NCBI GenBank assembly: GCA_023386495.1
Contig: JAEWJS010000183.1
Coordinates: 1 to 23,010 of the forward strand
Direction of reading: 5' to 3'
DNA: 23,010 nt
Source: Bacillota bacterium
GTDB lineage: Bacteria; Bacillota; Bacilli; Paenibacillales; Paenibacillaceae
Position numbers and translations under genes: made by a program. Below the pieces are notes generated by a model that saw nothing but the letters and a program-made list of their open reading frames with translations, had not been told where the DNA came from and searched no databases. Positions 13,475 to 21,247 of the stretch are shown here, in pieces. The number at the start of each line of letters is the position of its first letter. The first letter of the stretch is position 1.

Positions 13475-15145
13475 TCATTCCGTTCCCGTCACGCGGAACA
13501 CTTCCGCGACGGAAGTCTTCCCTTGGACGACCTTCTCGAGGCCGTCCATCACCATCGGGATGAGCCCGATCGTCTCGGCGTGAGCCGCGTACTCGCTGTC
13601 GGCCTTCCGGTCGAGCACCATGGAGCGGAACGTGTCGTCCAGCGACAGCACTTCGTGGATGCCTAGACGGCCCTTATAGCCGCTTCGGCCGCACTCCGCG
13701 CAGCCGGTGCCGCGACGAACGGTCTCGACCTCGAAGCCGTACTTAGCGAGCAGCCGCTTCTCTTCCTCGCTCGGTCGCTGCGTCTCCGCGCAATGCGGGC
13801 AGATCCGGCGGACGAGACGCTGACCGACGACGCAATTGACCGCCGAAGCGATCAGGAACGGCTCGACCCCCATATCGATCAGACGCGTAATGGTGCTGAC
13901 CGCGCTGTTCGTGTGCAGCGTACTCAGTACGAGATGGCCGGTCATCGCCGCTCGGATCGCAATCTCCGCCGTCTCGAGATCCCGAATCTCGCCGACCATG
14001 ACGATATCGGGGTCTTGCCGCAGTATCGTCCGCAGACCGCGCGCGAACGAGAGTCCTGTCGTCGCATTGACCTGCACTTGATTGATGCCGTGCAGTTGAT
14101 ATTCGACTGGGTCCTCGACCGTAATGATATTGCGGTCTTCGTTATTAAGGCGCGCCAACGCCGAGTAGAGCGTCGTCGTCTTGCCGCTGCCTGTCGGCCC
14201 GGTTATAAGGGCGACGCCGCTGTGCCCGGCGATTCCCTTCGTGAACAATCGAAGATTATGCGGCGATAAGTCCAACTTCTCGATCTCGGTCAGCGCTTGG
14301 CCGAGGTCGAGAATCCGCATGACGACCTTCTCGCCGTGAATCGTCGGCAGCGTCGAGATCCGGAGATCGACCTTGCGGAATGCGACGTCCATCTCGACAC
14401 GGCCGTCCTGCGGCAGCCGCCGCTCGGCGACGTTCAGGTTCGCCATGATCTTGACCCGCGCTACGATGACGCCTTGCATGCCTGGCGGCAGCACCCGTTC
14501 GGTCCGCATGATGCCATCGACCCGATAGCGGATGCGGAAGCTATCCTCCTGCGGATCGAAGTGAATGTCGCTCGCGCCGATCTGAACGGCCTGCAGGATG
14601 ATCTGGTTCACCGTCTTGACGACCGGCGAGTCTTCTTCTTCCTGCACCTGCGTCCGGTTCTCCTCCGTCTCGCGGGACTGCAGATTCTGCGAGATCGCGT
14701 CGATCGACTCCTGCATCCCGTAATAGCGGTTAATGGCCCGCAGCAGCTCGTCCTTCGATGCAATGACCGGTTCGATGCGAAGACCCGTCGCCATTCTGAG
14801 CTCATCGATCGCAAAATAATCGAGCGGATCCGCCATGGCCACCGTAAGCTTGCTTCCATCGAGCCGCAGCGGAATGATCACGTGCTGCGCAGCGAGCTTC
14901 TGAGGAACGAGGTTAATGACCTTCGCATCGATCTTCTGACGGAACAACTGCACATGCGGAATGCCAAGCTGGAATTCCAGCACCTCAATAAACTGTTGCT
15001 CCGTAATGTAACGTTGGGAGATCAACACGTCGCCTAGCCGCATCTTGAGTTCACGCTGTTGGGCGAGCGCTTGACCCAGCTGTTCTTCCGAGATTACGCC
15101 AGCCTCTACCAGCAGGTCACCGATCCGTTTGCGATTGACAGACAT
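13475..15145 (-). CDS. pilB: PilB/GspE extension ATPase
   Basis: The 556-aa ATPase drives pilus extension. It starts with a GspE N-terminal domain (RIGDLLVEAGVISEEQLGQA, residues 7-26; on to about 145). It then has the GspE-family ATPase: Walker A GPTGSGKT (316-323), Asp box ITVEDPVEY (341-349), Walker B IVMVGEIRD (381-389), His box HLVLSTLHTN (404-413). A tetracysteine zinc motif (Cys449, Cys452, Cys482, Cys485) is complete, as in PilB and GspE but not PilT. The ATG at 15145 has GGGGTGA 7 bases upstream. It is the first gene of the operon. GspE of a type II system is the alternative, but a secretin is absent and PilT, PilM, PilN and PilO are present. Confidence 0.96.
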   Translation of the reverse strand: MSVNRKRIGDLLVEAGVISEEQLGQALAQQRELKMRLGDVLISQRYITEQQFIEVLEFQLGIPHVQLFRQKIDAKVINLVPQKLAAQHVIIPLRLDGSKLTVAMADPLDYFAIDELRMATGLRIEPVIASKDELLRAINRYYGMQESIDAISQNLQSRETEENRTQVQEEEDSPVVKTVNQIILQAVQIGASDIHFDPQEDSFRIRYRVDGIMRTERVLPPGMQGVIVARVKIMANLNVAERRLPQDGRVEMDVAFRKVDLRISTLPTIHGEKVVMRILDLGQALTEIEKLDLSPHNLRLFTKGIAGHSGVALITGPTGSGKTTTLYSALARLNNEDRNIITVEDPVEYQLHGINQVQVNATTGLSFARGLRTILRQDPDIVMVGEIRDLETAEIAIRAAMTGHLVLSTLHTNSAVSTITRLIDMGVEPFLIASAVNCVVGQRLVRRICPHCAETQRPSEEEKRLLAKYGFEVETVRRGTGCAECGRSGYKGRLGIHEVLSLDDTFRSMVLDRKADSEYAAHAETIGLIPMVMDGLEKVVQGKTSVAEVFRVTGTE

Positions 15146-15219
15146 GGATAGATCACCCCAAACTACTACTTAATGTCAATTCATAGCGAAACTTGTCACA
15201 TACTATGATTCTACCTCTA

Positions 15220-15248
15220 TTTAAACAGACAAAATCGCAAAAAGTCAA
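15220..15248 (-). promoter_or_regulatory. Candidate promoter of the pilus operon
   Basis: On the minus strand TTGACT (15243-15248) is followed after 17 bp by TTTAAA (15220-15225), about 75 bp before the pilB start. The -35 is good and the -10 is weak (4 of 6). The region is AT-rich compared with the coding parts, in keeping with a promoter. Confidence 0.4.
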
Positions 15249-15283
15249 ATACTATAGAACTAATTGAATGGTATTTTGATAGT

Positions 15284-15554
15284 CCTAAAGAACTACCTAC
15301 CCTCATAAACGAACCGTGACCACACACGTACACCCTTTGGACCTTGCGGGCGCCATTTTGTACTTGCGAAGATGCCGACCAAGCCCTTGTTCCTAGTCCG
15401 TAAGTGCCGCAATGGCGCTATATCGCGGCGGCCTTCTCTCGATCATTATGGCGTCAAATTGTTAGATTACTATAAGGAAAGCATGTATGCCCGATTAGTT
15501 TCCTCTAGTTCCCAGCTCCTTCGGACAGTCGTATTGGCAGTTCCCGGCAGCCTG
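15284..15554. other. Intergenic stretch without a convincing gene
   Basis: Between the pilus promoter and the ilvA promoter I see no gene with a good ribosome-binding site. Two short pieces, around 15340 (GGACCTTGCGGGCGCCAT) and 15400-15435 (GTCCGTAAG...GGCGCTAT), weakly resemble the GGAC...GACGCTAT repeats at 17395-17532. The match is too degenerate to call them members of that family. Confidence 0.4.
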
Positions 15555-15583
15555 TTGACATTGGCGTGCGCCAGGGGTATAAC
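15555..15583 (+). promoter_or_regulatory. Promoter of the T-box/ilvA unit
   Basis: A perfect -35 TTGACA (15555-15560), a 17-bp spacer and -10 TATAAC (15578-15583) place the transcript start near 15590, just before the T-box leader. Confidence 0.8.
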
Positions 15584-15589
15584 AAAAGT

Positions 15590-15908
15590 AACCATAATCC
15601 CACATTCGATGAAGGGAACCCGTACGCCGGATAGGCATTGCTCAGAGAGTCGGCATCCGCTGCAAGCCGATCTTTGCCGCCAGGCGCTATATCATCCCGG
15701 AGAAGCTTAAGCCGAACCTCCAACGGAGCGTAAGCGAAGACGGCATGTCCGCCGTTACCCGGACCGCGTATGAACACGTACGTTGCTGAGTGCCGCCGAT
15801 AGGCATCGATCGAACCCCGCATCCAGATGCGCGAGTCGAGAAGAGACCGGCGGAATGAGGGTGGTATCGCGAGTACATCTCGTCCCTTGCCGGGACGGGA
15901 TTTTTTTA
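15590..15908 (+). promoter_or_regulatory. T-box riboswitch, isoleucine-specific, in front of ilvA
   Basis: The leader has the T-box parts in order. A distal stem I with CAGAGAGTCGGC...GCTGCAAGCCGAT (15640-15671) carries the AG bulge and GNTG loop. A specifier region ATATCATCCCGGAG has the Ile codon ATC at 15691-15693 followed by A. The T-box proper GAGGGTGGTATCGCG (15857-15871) has one change (ATC for ACC). The terminator has a stem at 15878-15886 and 15892-15900 and seven Ts. The TGGT bulge would pair with an ACCA end, which fits tRNA-Ile (discriminator A). Uncharged tRNA-Ile should favour the antiterminator and switch on ilvA, the first committed step to isoleucine. The exact base of stem I is not resolved. 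Confidence 0.93.
15878..15907 (+). terminator. T-box regulated terminator
   Basis: A 9-bp stem TCTCGTCCC/GGGACGGGA (one T-G pair) with a 5-base loop is followed by TTTTTTT (15901-15907). Its left arm can pair instead with the T-box sequence just upstream, the usual antiterminator alternative. Confidence 0.9.
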
Positions 15909-15935
15909 TTTTCCAGGAGGAAGAGGGAGAGCTAC

Positions 15936-17204
15936 ATGTTGCATTCCGGAGAGAGCAAGAGCGGCGTATCGCTCGGCGATATCGTAATGGCACAGCATCT
16001 ATTGAAGGAGGTCGTGATCCGCACGCCGCTTCAACATAGCCGAGTTCTATCGGAGCGTTACGGCTGCACGGTGCTGCTGAAGCGAGAAGATCTGCAGGTC
16101 GTGCGTTCTTTCAAGCTGCGCGGCGCCTATCATGTCATGCGGACGCTGCCGCAAGACGTGCTCGCCAAGGGCGTCGTCTGCGCCAGTGCCGGCAACCATG
16201 CCCAAGGCGTCGCCTATTCCTGCCAAGCGTTAGGCGTCCCGGGGAAAATCTTCATGCCGAGCACGACGCCGAGACAGAAAGTGCGCCAGGTATCCTTCTT
16301 CGGAGGCGATTCGGTCGAGGTCGTACTGGTCGGCGACACGTTCGACGATGCCTACGCGGAGGCTGTACAAGCGGCGGAGCAATACGGCATGACGTTCATT
16401 CATCCGTTCGACGATCCCCGGATCATCGCCGGCAACGGCACGATCGGGCTCGAAATCATCGAGGATGCCGGTGAGCTGCCCGATTATGTGTTCCTGACGA
16501 TCGGCGGCGGCGGCCTTGCTGCCGGTGTCGGGACGTATATCAAGAGCGTGTCGCAAGCCACTTCGGTGATCGGCGTCGAACCGGAAGGCGCGCCGTCGAT
16601 GCGCGTCTCGCTCGATAACGGCGCTGTCACGGCGCTCGAGCAGATCGATAAGTTCGTCGACGGCGCCGCCGTTAAGCGGGTCGGCGACCTGACGTTCGAG
16701 CTGTCCCAAGCGCTCCTCGACGATATCGTCCTCGTGCCGGAGGGCAAAGTCTGCACGACGATGCTGGAGCTATATAACGAGAGCGCGATCGTGGCTGAGC
16801 CGGCCGGCGCGCTGCCCATCGCGGCCCTCGACGCGTACCGCGACCGGATTGCCGGCAAGACGGTCGTCTGCATCGTCAGCGGCGGGAACAACGATGTCGA
16901 TCGGATGCAGGAGATCAAGGAACGGTCGCTGATCTATGAAGGGTTGAAGCATTACTTCATGATCAACTTCCCTCAGCGCGCCGGCGCGCTCCGCGAATTC
17001 CTCGACGATGTGCTAGGCCCCGGCGACGACATCACGCGTTTCGAATATACGAAGAAGCATAACAAGGATAACGGACCCGCGCTTGTCGGCCTCGAGCTGA
17101 CGCATCGCGAGGACTACGAGCCCCTTATTGCGCGAATGCGAGGCAAGGGCATCAGCTTCATAGAGCTGAACAAGGACCCGCATCTGTTCAATTTCTTGAT
17201 CTAG
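15936..17204 (+). CDS. ilvA: Threonine ammonia-lyase (threonine deaminase), biosynthetic
   Basis: IlvA turns threonine into 2-oxobutanoate and ammonia, the entry to isoleucine synthesis, using pyridoxal phosphate in the cytoplasm. The 422-aa product carries the PLP lysine in SFKLRGAYH (Lys60), the phosphate-binding glycine loop TIGGGGLAAG, and the SGGNND motif near residue 315. The C-terminal ~85 residues (FMINFPQRAGALREFLDDVL...) form a single ACT-like regulatory domain, as in Bacillus-type IlvA of about the same length. I chose ATG 15936 because AGGAGG lies about 15 bases before it (with GAGGGAG closer) and because the frame further upstream would run through the T-box terminator. Regulation by the upstream isoleucine T-box fits its pathway role. 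Confidence 0.96.
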   Translation: MLHSGESKSGVSLGDIVMAQHLLKEVVIRTPLQHSRVLSERYGCTVLLKREDLQVVRSFKLRGAYHVMRTLPQDVLAKGVVCASAGNHAQGVAYSCQALGVPGKIFMPSTTPRQKVRQVSFFGGDSVEVVLVGDTFDDAYAEAVQAAEQYGMTFIHPFDDPRIIAGNGTIGLEIIEDAGELPDYVFLTIGGGGLAAGVGTYIKSVSQATSVIGVEPEGAPSMRVSLDNGAVTALEQIDKFVDGAAVKRVGDLTFELSQALLDDIVLVPEGKVCTTMLELYNESAIVAEPAGALPIAALDAYRDRIAGKTVVCIVSGGNNDVDRMQEIKERSLIYEGLKHYFMINFPQRAGALREFLDDVLGPGDDITRFEYTKKHNKDNGPALVGLELTHREDYEPLIARMRGKGISFIELNKDPHLFNFLI

Positions 17205-17247
17205 CCGGAGTCGGCCTGCCGACTTCGCACATGTGCCTCCCATGCAG

Positions 17248-17282
17248 CCGCCAGAGCATTCACGCCTCTCTGGCGGTTTTTC
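17248..17282 (+). terminator. Terminator after ilvA
   Basis: A 9-bp perfect stem CCGCCAGAG (17248-17256) with CTCTGGCGG (17268-17276) is followed by TTTTT. It lies 44 bp beyond the ilvA stop. Confidence 0.9.
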
Positions 17283-17394
17283 GCGTTCGTGCCCCATCTC
17301 CTTCATTGGCCGCTTCCAGCGAAAATCGTCGTACGTTTGTCGTTCCCGCCAACCTCATCGCAAGCGAGCGAGCAGAAGCGGTTCTGCGCACAAG

Positions 17395-17532
17395 CTAACG
17401 GACTACAGCGACGCTATGTCATCGATCGCAAGCGTTTTTAGAATCTAACGGACCGTGGCGACGCTATCGGACATTACAACTGGCATTTCGAGGCACTACG
17501 TCGCATGTAACGTCGCCTGAGTCCGTTAGATT
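17395..17532. repeat. Three-copy repeat cluster (two direct, one inverted)
   Basis: CTAACGGAC-n4-GCGACGCTAT occurs at 17395-17417 and again at 17445-17467 (19 of 23 bases equal, period 50 bp). An inverted copy lies at 17509-17532. Copies 2 and 3 form an arm pair: AATCTAACGGAC pairs with GTCCGTTAGATT and GGCGACG with CGTCGCC, around a 47-base spacer. The region between ilvA and the VOC gene (17283-17660) otherwise shows no gene. The pattern is that of a dispersed intergenic repeat; I believe related ones exist in Paenibacillus genomes, but this is from memory. Confidence 0.65.
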
Positions 17533-17666
17533 ATCCAATTGTCTCTTTTCCCTCGAATAAGGGTTGTACAGTCCGTAAGCCTTCTATGTTTGCAGTTACG
17601 ATGAGCCTACATACCGATGAGCCAACGCGAGTGGAAGATGAAATTGGAATTGCAACAATACATTCC

Positions 17667-17696
17667 TTGACAGGAATATTCCCAGAAGGGTATATT
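17667..17696 (+). promoter_or_regulatory. Promoter of the VOC gene, with overlapping half-sites
   Basis: TTGACA (17667-17672), an 18-bp spacer and TATATT (17691-17696) form a strong sigma-A promoter 40 bp before the start codon. The -35 is framed by ATTCC (17662-17666) and GGAAT, and the spacer holds the 10-bp palindrome GGAATATTCC (17673-17682), so a regulator could bind over the -35 and spacer. Confidence 0.72.
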
Positions 17697-17736
17697 AGTT
17701 CCAGCAATACTAAATCCACTATTGAGGTGATGAATA

Positions 17737-18156
17737 ATGGCTGTTAAGTCCAACATGATTTTCGTGAATTTGCCGGTTAAAGATCTGCAAGCATCGATTC
17801 GATTCTTCAATGCGCTGGGATTCGAATTCAATCCTGATTTTACGGACGAGAACGCAGGCTGCTTGGTAATCGGAGACAATATTTTCGCGATGCTGCTCAT
17901 GGAGCCGTTCTTCCAATCCTTCACGACCAAAGCGATTGCCGACACGTCCAAGACGACGGAAGTGATGGTCGCGATCTCTGCCGACAGCCGGGCACAGGTC
18001 GATGAATTGGCCGACAAGGCGCTTGCCTCGGGCGGTTCCGTTGCGGGCGATCCGCAGGATCACGGCTTCATGTACAGCCGCAGCTTCCAAGATCCGGACG
18101 GCCATATCTGGGAAGTCGTCTATATGGAGCAAGCTGCTGAAGGCGGCCAAGCGTAA
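17737..18156 (+). CDS. VOC-family protein (glyoxalase/bleomycin-resistance fold)
   Basis: The 139-aa protein has the typical order of a single-chain VOC protein. It begins with MIFVNLPVKDLQASIRFFNA (beta strand, then the paired helix with FFNALGFEF) and then has a central FAMLLMEPFFQSF. The closing half ends in FMYSRSFQDPDGHIWEVVYM, with the metal-site Glu of the DPDGHxWE motif. Members bind a divalent metal as dimers and range from resistance proteins to isomerases, so no substrate can be named. The AFMLLMEP/F(F)..F pattern is seen in the PhnB-like, extradiol-like uncharacterised subgroup. ATG 17737 has GAGGTGA 6 bases upstream. It has its own promoter and terminator and is monocistronic. 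Confidence 0.9.
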   Translation: MAVKSNMIFVNLPVKDLQASIRFFNALGFEFNPDFTDENAGCLVIGDNIFAMLLMEPFFQSFTTKAIADTSKTTEVMVAISADSRAQVDELADKALASGGSVAGDPQDHGFMYSRSFQDPDGHIWEVVYMEQAAEGGQA

Positions 18157-18192
18157 GCCAATCGATATTCAAACCTAATCGACAGCTGAAAT

Positions 18193-18238
18193 ACCCGTGC
18201 ATGAAGTCATGCAAATGACTGCATATGCACGGGTTTTT
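18193..18238 (+). terminator. Terminator after the VOC gene
   Basis: The outer stem CCCGTGCAT (18194-18202) pairs with ATGCACGGG (18225-18233) and is followed by TTTTT. An inner stem AGTCAT/ATGACT with a GCAA loop (18205-18220) sits inside it. Confidence 0.9.
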
Positions 18239-18325
18239 GAGCATTTCTGACACAAATCTAACCTTTATCCATTTTTTTCCCGATAAAAAACATGTAATCA
18301 TTTCATAGTGATGGAGGTTGTAGGA

Positions 18326-20005
18326 ATGAGAAACCGCGCAACAAAGTGGCTCGCAGTGCTGTTGGCGTTGCTAATCTGCTTGCCAATCGCTTGGACGAAC
18401 GCCGCCCAAGCCAAATCAGCTGCTGACTTCGATGATCTATCAGATCTAGACGCCGCTACGAAAGCCAAGTTCGACGCCATGATCGAAGCAGGCATCTTCA
18501 ACGGCGTCAGCGAGAACAGTTTCGGACTGCATGACAAGTTTAACCGCGCTCAGTTCGCCAAAGTCGCAGCGCTCATCTTCGGACTTGAGGTCGACACGGG
18601 GCTGAAGCATTCCAGCTTCAATGACGTCCTGTCGGAAGGCTCGAACGGCTATGCGCTGCCCTATATCGAAGCGCTCAAGGCAGCCGGAATTACGGATGGC
18701 ATGGGTGACGGGAAGTTTGACCCGTCCGGCAGTGTCACCAAAGAGCAGTTGGCCGCATTCTTGGTGAAAGGGCTCGGAATGAAAGAAGAGGCCGAGAAGA
18801 CGCCTGGCATCGAAGACCCTACAGTGTCCGAATGGGCCAAAAATTACGTCCAGCTCGCTCTGGATATGAAGCTCTTGACCCAAGGTGTGGACGAATATTT
18901 CGGGGGCAAAGAACAGATAACCAGAGAGAATATCGTCCTCATTGCCTACGAGGCTAAGCCGGTCATCGAACAGTCTGTGGAAGAGAAAAAAGCGAAAGAA
19001 CAGGCGGATAAGGAGGCGGAAGAACAGAAAGAAGAAGAAAAAGAAACACCAACTCCAACGTCTACCCCGACGCCGACGCCAGTCTCGGACACGAGCGCCC
19101 CAAGCTTTGCATCCGGGTATCCGATGGCTGGTGCTGCTCAAGCCGCCGGCAGCCGCCAAGCGCAGCTCCTCGTGCAAGCCAATGAAGGCGGCACCGCTTA
19201 TTACGTCGTAGTAGCCAAAGATGCTGCTGCCCCTAGCACTGCTCAAGTAATCGCGGGACAGGATAGTACCGGCGCTGCGGCGCTCGCAGCAGGCAATTCT
19301 GCCTTCTCCGCCAATTCGGCGCTTAACTTGACTACGACAGCGCTGCCGGCCGATGACACCGCATACGACGCCTATGTCGTTGTCCGCGATTCGTCCGGGA
19401 ATGCAACCGCTCCAGTCAAGGTCGCCATCCAGACGCCGATGCCGCAGCAGATTACTGTCGCCATGCCGACGGCCACGCCTGGAAGCACAACGGTGACGGA
19501 GAGCACCTATGTCTCGCTCTCGACGACTACCGAAGGCGCATCGATCTACTACACGACGGACGGCAGCACGCCGACGGAGTCCAGTACATTGTATGCCGCT
19601 CAGATTCACATTACGGAGACGACGACGATCAAGGCAATCGGCGTACTGGCCGGTGCCGTGAACAGCGAAGTCATGACCGCGACTTACACGATGACTGCGC
19701 CAGAATTCGCCATTAGTGAAGTAGAGTACTTGGGAACCAGCACATTGTGCATCACCTTCAACGACACGATCACCGACTCAGTGACGTATGGCAATGCGCT
19801 AAACTATGTATTATCCAGTGACGGTCAGCCCGATACAGGGGCTATGGACGCAGAAGTCTACGCGAATACCGTTGTCCTGACTATCGACGACACCTGGTAC
19901 TCCCCGTTGCCCGAGGGCACGGAAATTAACCTTAAGATCTACAACGGCTCGGCCCTGATCATGGAATTCAACTTCCCGCAGCACTTAGTACCTCTAGAAG
20001 GCTAA
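18326..20005 (+). CDS. SLH-domain cell-surface protein with chitobiase-type C-terminal domain
   Basis: The 559-aa protein has a signal peptide (about residues 1-29, RATKWLAVLLALLICLPIAW, AQA/K site). Three SLH domains follow (about 31-90, 91-155, 160-210; FNRAQFAKVAALIFGLE, GKFDPSGSVTKEQLAAFLVK), which anchor proteins to pyruvylated wall polymer. Next come a charged KE-rich helix (about 215-240) and a Thr-Pro linker (TPTPTSTPTPTP). A small Ig-like unit, a chitobiase/hexosaminidase C-terminal-type domain (YYTTDGSTPTESSTLY, about 375-450) and a last beta-rich domain of about 100 residues close the chain. No catalytic domain is seen, so a structural or carbohydrate-binding wall protein is likely. 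I chose ATG 18326, with GGAGG 8 bases upstream, over earlier GTG/ATG codons that overlap that site. Confidence 0.9.
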   Translation: MRNRATKWLAVLLALLICLPIAWTNAAQAKSAADFDDLSDLDAATKAKFDAMIEAGIFNGVSENSFGLHDKFNRAQFAKVAALIFGLEVDTGLKHSSFNDVLSEGSNGYALPYIEALKAAGITDGMGDGKFDPSGSVTKEQLAAFLVKGLGMKEEAEKTPGIEDPTVSEWAKNYVQLALDMKLLTQGVDEYFGGKEQITRENIVLIAYEAKPVIEQSVEEKKAKEQADKEAEEQKEEEKETPTPTSTPTPTPVSDTSAPSFASGYPMAGAAQAAGSRQAQLLVQANEGGTAYYVVVAKDAAAPSTAQVIAGQDSTGAAALAAGNSAFSANSALNLTTTALPADDTAYDAYVVVRDSSGNATAPVKVAIQTPMPQQITVAMPTATPGSTTVTESTYVSLSTTTEGASIYYTTDGSTPTESSTLYAAQIHITETTTIKAIGVLAGAVNSEVMTATYTMTAPEFAISEVEYLGTSTLCITFNDTITDSVTYGNALNYVLSSDGQPDTGAMDAEVYANTVVLTIDDTWYSPLPEGTEINLKIYNGSALIMEFNFPQHLVPLEG

Positions 20006-20020
20006 CAAGCATCGGACAGC

Positions 20021-20067
20021 AAGAGGCGTCCCACCCGTCATCACATGATGACGGAGGGACGCCTCTT
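20021..20067. terminator. Long hairpin between convergent genes, candidate bidirectional terminator
   Basis: AAGAGGCGTCCC (20021-20032) pairs perfectly with GGGACGCCTCTT (20056-20067). Inside, CCGTCATC pairs with GATGACGG around a 4-base loop. It lies 16 bp after the SLH gene and 23 bp after the reductase gene, ideal for both. No long T tract follows on either side, so termination may be partial or factor-assisted. Confidence 0.6.
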
Positions 20068-20089
20068 CGCGTTCCTTATCCTTATCGAA

Positions 20090-21067
20090 CTACCAAGCGT
20101 ACGCCCGCGGCGCGTCGCCGCCCGGTCCCGGGAAAATCTCGTCCAGCCGCTTCATCGCCGCCTCGTCGAGCTTCACCTCGATCGCGCGCAGCGAGCGCTC
20201 GAACTGCTCCAGCGTGCGCACGCCGATGATCGGTGCCGTTACCGCAGGATTAGCCAGCAGCCAGGCCAGCGAGACGACATCCTCGCGCTCGCCGAGCTCG
20301 TCACAGAAGGTCGCATACGCTTCGAGCTGCGCCCGATGCTGCTCTACGCGCTTCGTGTCGCCGCTGCGCTTGCCCGCCCCGCCGCGCAGCGCGTTGCCGG
20401 ACAGCAAGCCGCCGTCGAGCGGGCTCCAAGGAATGACGCCGAGACCCAGCGCCTGCGAGGCCGGCAACACTTCCAGCTCCGGCAGACGGCAGAGCAGGTT
20501 GTACTTATGCTGCTCGGAGATGAGGCCTAAGAACCCGCGGCGCTTCGCCTCGCCCTGTGCCACTGCGATATCCCAGCCGGCAAAATTGCTGGAGCCCACA
20601 TAGCCGATCTTGCCCTGCGTCACGGCCGTCTCGAACGCGCCCCACAGCTCGTCCCAGCTAACGTTGCGATCCACGTGATGCATCTGGTACAGCTCGATGT
20701 GGTCCGTCTGCAGCCGACGGAGCGAGCCTTCGAGATGACGCCGCATTTTATACGCAGACAGCCCTTCCTTGCGGTTCGGACCGTCCAGCGGATCGTGCAT
20801 GTCGCCGTAGAATTTCGTCGCCAGCACCGTCTTCTCGCGGCGGCCGCCGCCAAGCGCGAACCAGCGCCCGACGATCTCTTCCGTCCGTCCCGCATTCTCG
20901 CCCCAGCCGTATATATTCGCAGTGTCGAAGAAATTAATGCCCGCATCCAGCGCGGCATCCATGATGCGGAACGACTCCTGCTCGTCCGTATCGACGCCGA
21001 AATTCATCGTCCCTAGACAGAGCCGGCTGACGCGCATCCCCGATTTGCCCATGTACGTGTATTCCAA
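20090..21067 (-). CDS. Aldo/keto reductase
   Basis: The 325-aa enzyme is an NADPH-dependent reductase of the AKR superfamily (TIM barrel), in the subgroup starting MEYTYMGKSG and ending GGDAPRAYAW. The catalytic tetrad is visible: Asp48 (FFDTANIYG), Tyr53, Lys85 (LATKF) and His130 (LYQMHHVD). Nicotinamide-phosphate-binding residues near IIGVRTLEQFERSLRAIE are present. The start is chosen as TTG 21067, because homologues begin at this Glu-Tyr-Thr, and GGGGAG lies 8 bases upstream; the open frame extends 35 codons further without a good site. The substrate cannot be told. It converges with the SLH gene and diverges from the glucosyltransferase gene. A palindrome lies 30 bp upstream. Confidence 0.92.
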   Translation of the reverse strand: MEYTYMGKSGMRVSRLCLGTMNFGVDTDEQESFRIMDAALDAGINFFDTANIYGWGENAGRTEEIVGRWFALGGGRREKTVLATKFYGDMHDPLDGPNRKEGLSAYKMRRHLEGSLRRLQTDHIELYQMHHVDRNVSWDELWGAFETAVTQGKIGYVGSSNFAGWDIAVAQGEAKRRGFLGLISEQHKYNLLCRLPELEVLPASQALGLGVIPWSPLDGGLLSGNALRGGAGKRSGDTKRVEQHRAQLEAYATFCDELGEREDVVSLAWLLANPAVTAPIIGVRTLEQFERSLRAIEVKLDEAAMKRLDEIFPGPGGDAPRAYAW

Positions 21068-21096
21068 TTCTCCCACTCCCCGTTTCCACGATAATT

Positions 21097-21110
21097 TGAA
21101 CACGTGTTCA
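21097..21110. promoter_or_regulatory. Palindrome in the divergent promoter region (possible operator)
   Basis: TGAACACGTGTTCA is a perfect 14-bp palindrome between the reductase and glucosyltransferase genes, 30 bp from the reductase start. No clear promoter hexamers are visible on either strand here; the best plus-strand candidate is TTGTTC-16-TATACC (21118-21145), which is weak. An operator for one or both genes is plausible. Confidence 0.4.
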
Positions 21111-21247
21111 CAAAACTTGTTCGCGTACACATGGCTAGTATACCCAATCCGCGGGAAAACTGCCAGAAGCACAGCACAATCTACATCTCCCGTTCATCTT
21201 GGGATAACATTGCCCCGCTACACTCGCGGCAGGAGGTGTTGGCCCAT

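Noticed and set aside
13475..15145. Type II secretion or competence (ComG) system instead of a type IV pilus
   Set aside because: A PilT-type ATPase and full PilM/N/O set are present and no secretin or ComG-like short operon is seen. A role in DNA uptake as well cannot be excluded.
15372..15710. 112-codon plus-strand frame upstream of ilvA
   Set aside because: It runs through the ilvA promoter and into the T-box leader, and it has no ribosome-binding site.
16230..16952. Minus-strand frames opposite ilvA
   Set aside because: The plus-strand gene is a complete IlvA with conserved motifs; the antisense frames have no translation signals.
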